A stretch of 7,816 nt of DNA from Thiotrichaceae bacterium (GTDB taxonomy: Bacteria > Pseudomonadota > Gammaproteobacteria > Thiotrichales > Thiotrichaceae), in NCBI GenBank assembly GCA_027024625.1, contig JALVRY010000008.1, forward strand, positions 1 to 7,816, in the 5' to 3' direction. Every line of letters begins with the position of its first letter. Position 1 is the stretch's first letter. The position numbers were made by a program, and so were the translations under genes. Under the pieces are notes generated by a model. The model did no database searches. It was given only the letters and a program-made list of their open reading frames with translations, and had not been told where the DNA came from. Positions 6,935 to 7,816 of the stretch are shown here, piece by piece.

Positions 6935-6983
6935 GCACTGAATCGGCTTTACGGATTCGAGTTAAACTTATTTACTTTCCACT

Positions 6984-7816
6984 TTATTGTGCATTTAAGA
7001 TTTTTAGTTCAACGCGACGATTTTTAGCCTTGCCTTCTGTTGTTCCATTATCCGCAATTGGCTTGCTTGAACCGTAGCCTTTTGCCGATAATGTTTCTGC
7101 TTTAATCCCCTTAGAAACAAGATAGTTCATTACAGTTTCTGCACGTTTTTGTGATAAACGATCATTACCTGCCGCACTACCTGTATTGTCTGTATGACCT
7201 CCCACCTCTAGCTTTAAAGAGGGGTGCTTCAACAAAGTCGCTGCTGCTTCATCCAGAATAGGGAACGATGCTTGAGTTAAGTTTGCTGAACCTGTCTCAA
7301 AGTTAACACCTTTTAGGTTGATGTTTTCTGATACAGAACAACCAACTTCATTCACCTTTTCACCTGATTTTGTTGCGGGGCATAAGTCATTATTATCACC
7401 AACGCCATCAGCATCTTCATCTGGCATACAGCCTGTTTCATCAACCTTAGAGCCTTCTTCCGATGTTGGACATTTATCTTTGCTGTCGACAACGCCGTCT
7501 TTGTCTGAGTCTAGCTCACAGCCTTTATCGTCTACTTTTGCTCCCTCTGGAGATGTAGGACATTGATCAGCATCATCTGCGACACCATCTTTATCACTAT
7601 CGGGGGCACAACCCGTTTCATCAACCTTAGCTCCTGCTGGTGAACTTGGGCATTTATCTTTGCTGTCTACTACACCGTCCTTATCTGAATCTGACTCACA
7701 GCCTTTATCATTAACTTTGTCTCCTGCTGGCGATGTTGGACACTGATCTTTATCATCAGTTACACCATCTTTATCACTATCAAGTGCACAGCCTGTTTCA
7801 TCAACCTTGGCACCCG
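6984..7816 (-). CDS. OmpA-family outer-membrane protein with thrombospondin type-3 repeats (partial)
   Basis: This is the 3' part of a gene that enters from the right edge. Its frame is open through base 7816, so the ATG at 7427 is internal. The visible protein begins with a partial repeat, then five 30-residue repeats of the form D-S-D-K-D-G-V-x-D-x-x-D-x-C-P, each with two Cys, the thrombospondin type-3 pattern that binds calcium through its Asp side chains. The OmpA-like domain (about 7000-7320) follows, with GGHTDNTG, RLSQKRAETV and NRRVEL. The Asp of HTD and the Arg of LSQKR are 15 residues apart, as needed for diaminopimelate binding. In the family, a signal peptide and often an outer-membrane beta-barrel precede the repeats; here that part lies outside the window. 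The likely role is to tie the outer membrane to the peptidoglycan. A strong terminator follows. Confidence 0.93.
   Translation of the reverse strand, partial: GAKVDETGCALDSDKDGVTDDKDQCPTSPAGDKVNDKGCESDSDKDGVVDSKDKCPSSPAGAKVDETGCAPDSDKDGVADDADQCPTSPEGAKVDDKGCELDSDKDGVVDSKDKCPTSEEGSKVDETGCMPDEDADGVGDNNDLCPATKSGEKVNEVGCSVSENINLKGVNFETGSANLTQASFPILDEAAATLLKHPSLKLEVGGHTDNTGSAAGNDRLSQKRAETVMNYLVSKGIKAETLSAKGYGSSKPIADNGTTEGKAKNRRVELKILNAQ
7341..7816 (-). repeat. Tandem 90-bp repeats coding for calcium-binding TSP3 units
   Basis: Five complete 90-bp units (7341-7430, 7431-7520, 7521-7610, 7611-7700, 7701-7790) and a partial sixth unit each encode one 30-residue repeat starting at Cys. Alternate units are more alike than neighbours. 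For example, CATTTATCTTTGCTGTC occurs at 7471 and again at 7651, and GTTTCATCAACCTT recurs at about 7434, 7614 and 7794. The higher-order period is therefore 180 bp. The unit nearest the OmpA domain is the most diverged. The array continues past the window edge. Confidence 0.9.

Noticed and set aside
7425..7427. ATG at 7427 as the start of the right-edge OmpA gene
   Set aside because: The same frame stays open to the window end and encodes regular TSP3 repeats; this Met lies inside the last repeat.
7318..7566. Plus-strand open frame across the repeat region
   Set aside because: It is antisense to the TSP3 repeats, Ser/Pro-rich as a by-product of Asp/Gly codons on the other strand, and has no recognisable protein features.

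Overview
The window looks like chromosomal DNA of an AT-rich Gram-negative bacterium, most likely a gammaproteobacterium. The reasons are a normal rsmA, a YaiI-type UPF0178 gene, a secreted Sel1-repeat protein, and an outer-membrane-type OmpA protein with thrombospondin type-3 calcium repeats. A finer placement (for example Thiotrichales-like) would be a guess. There are no rRNA, tRNA, CRISPR or insertion-sequence signals. No stretch longer than 300 bases lacks a gene.

Layout. (1) 1-733 (+): the C-terminal part of a metallo-beta-lactamase-fold hydrolase whose N-terminus lies outside the window. (2) 921-1430 (+): a small, very basic exported protein with three Sel1 repeats. (3) A perfect 15-bp inverted repeat (1493-1535) sits between the converging Sel1 gene and the next operon. 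(4) 3961-1571 (-): a two-gene operon. Its first gene encodes a 185-aa coiled-coil protein. Its second encodes a 607-aa single-pass membrane protein with a large cytoplasmic N-terminal part and a periplasmic OmpA-like peptidoglycan-binding domain. (5) A divergent promoter region (3962-4093). (6) 4094-4552 (+): yaiI. (7) 4626-6056 (+): an NAD(P)-dependent aldehyde dehydrogenase. (8) 6836-6063 (-): rsmA, ending 6 bases from the end of the dehydrogenase gene. (9) A strong intrinsic terminator (6905-6934), followed by the 3' part of an OmpA-family gene (7816-6984, -) with five complete 30-residue calcium-binding repeats before the OmpA domain. The gene runs off the right edge.

How the genes relate. 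Most neighbours look functionally independent: rRNA methylation, aldehyde oxidation, a PIN-like protein of unknown role. The exception is the two-gene operon in the middle. Both of its proteins carry the same short Leu-Phe-Gly (LFG) motif near the N-terminus, and their genes are 9 bases apart. I read them as an uncharacterised membrane complex that links a cytoplasmic coiled-coil partner to the peptidoglycan. This is the best candidate for an undescribed system here. The right-edge OmpA protein is a second, independent peptidoglycan anchor, of the outer-membrane type.
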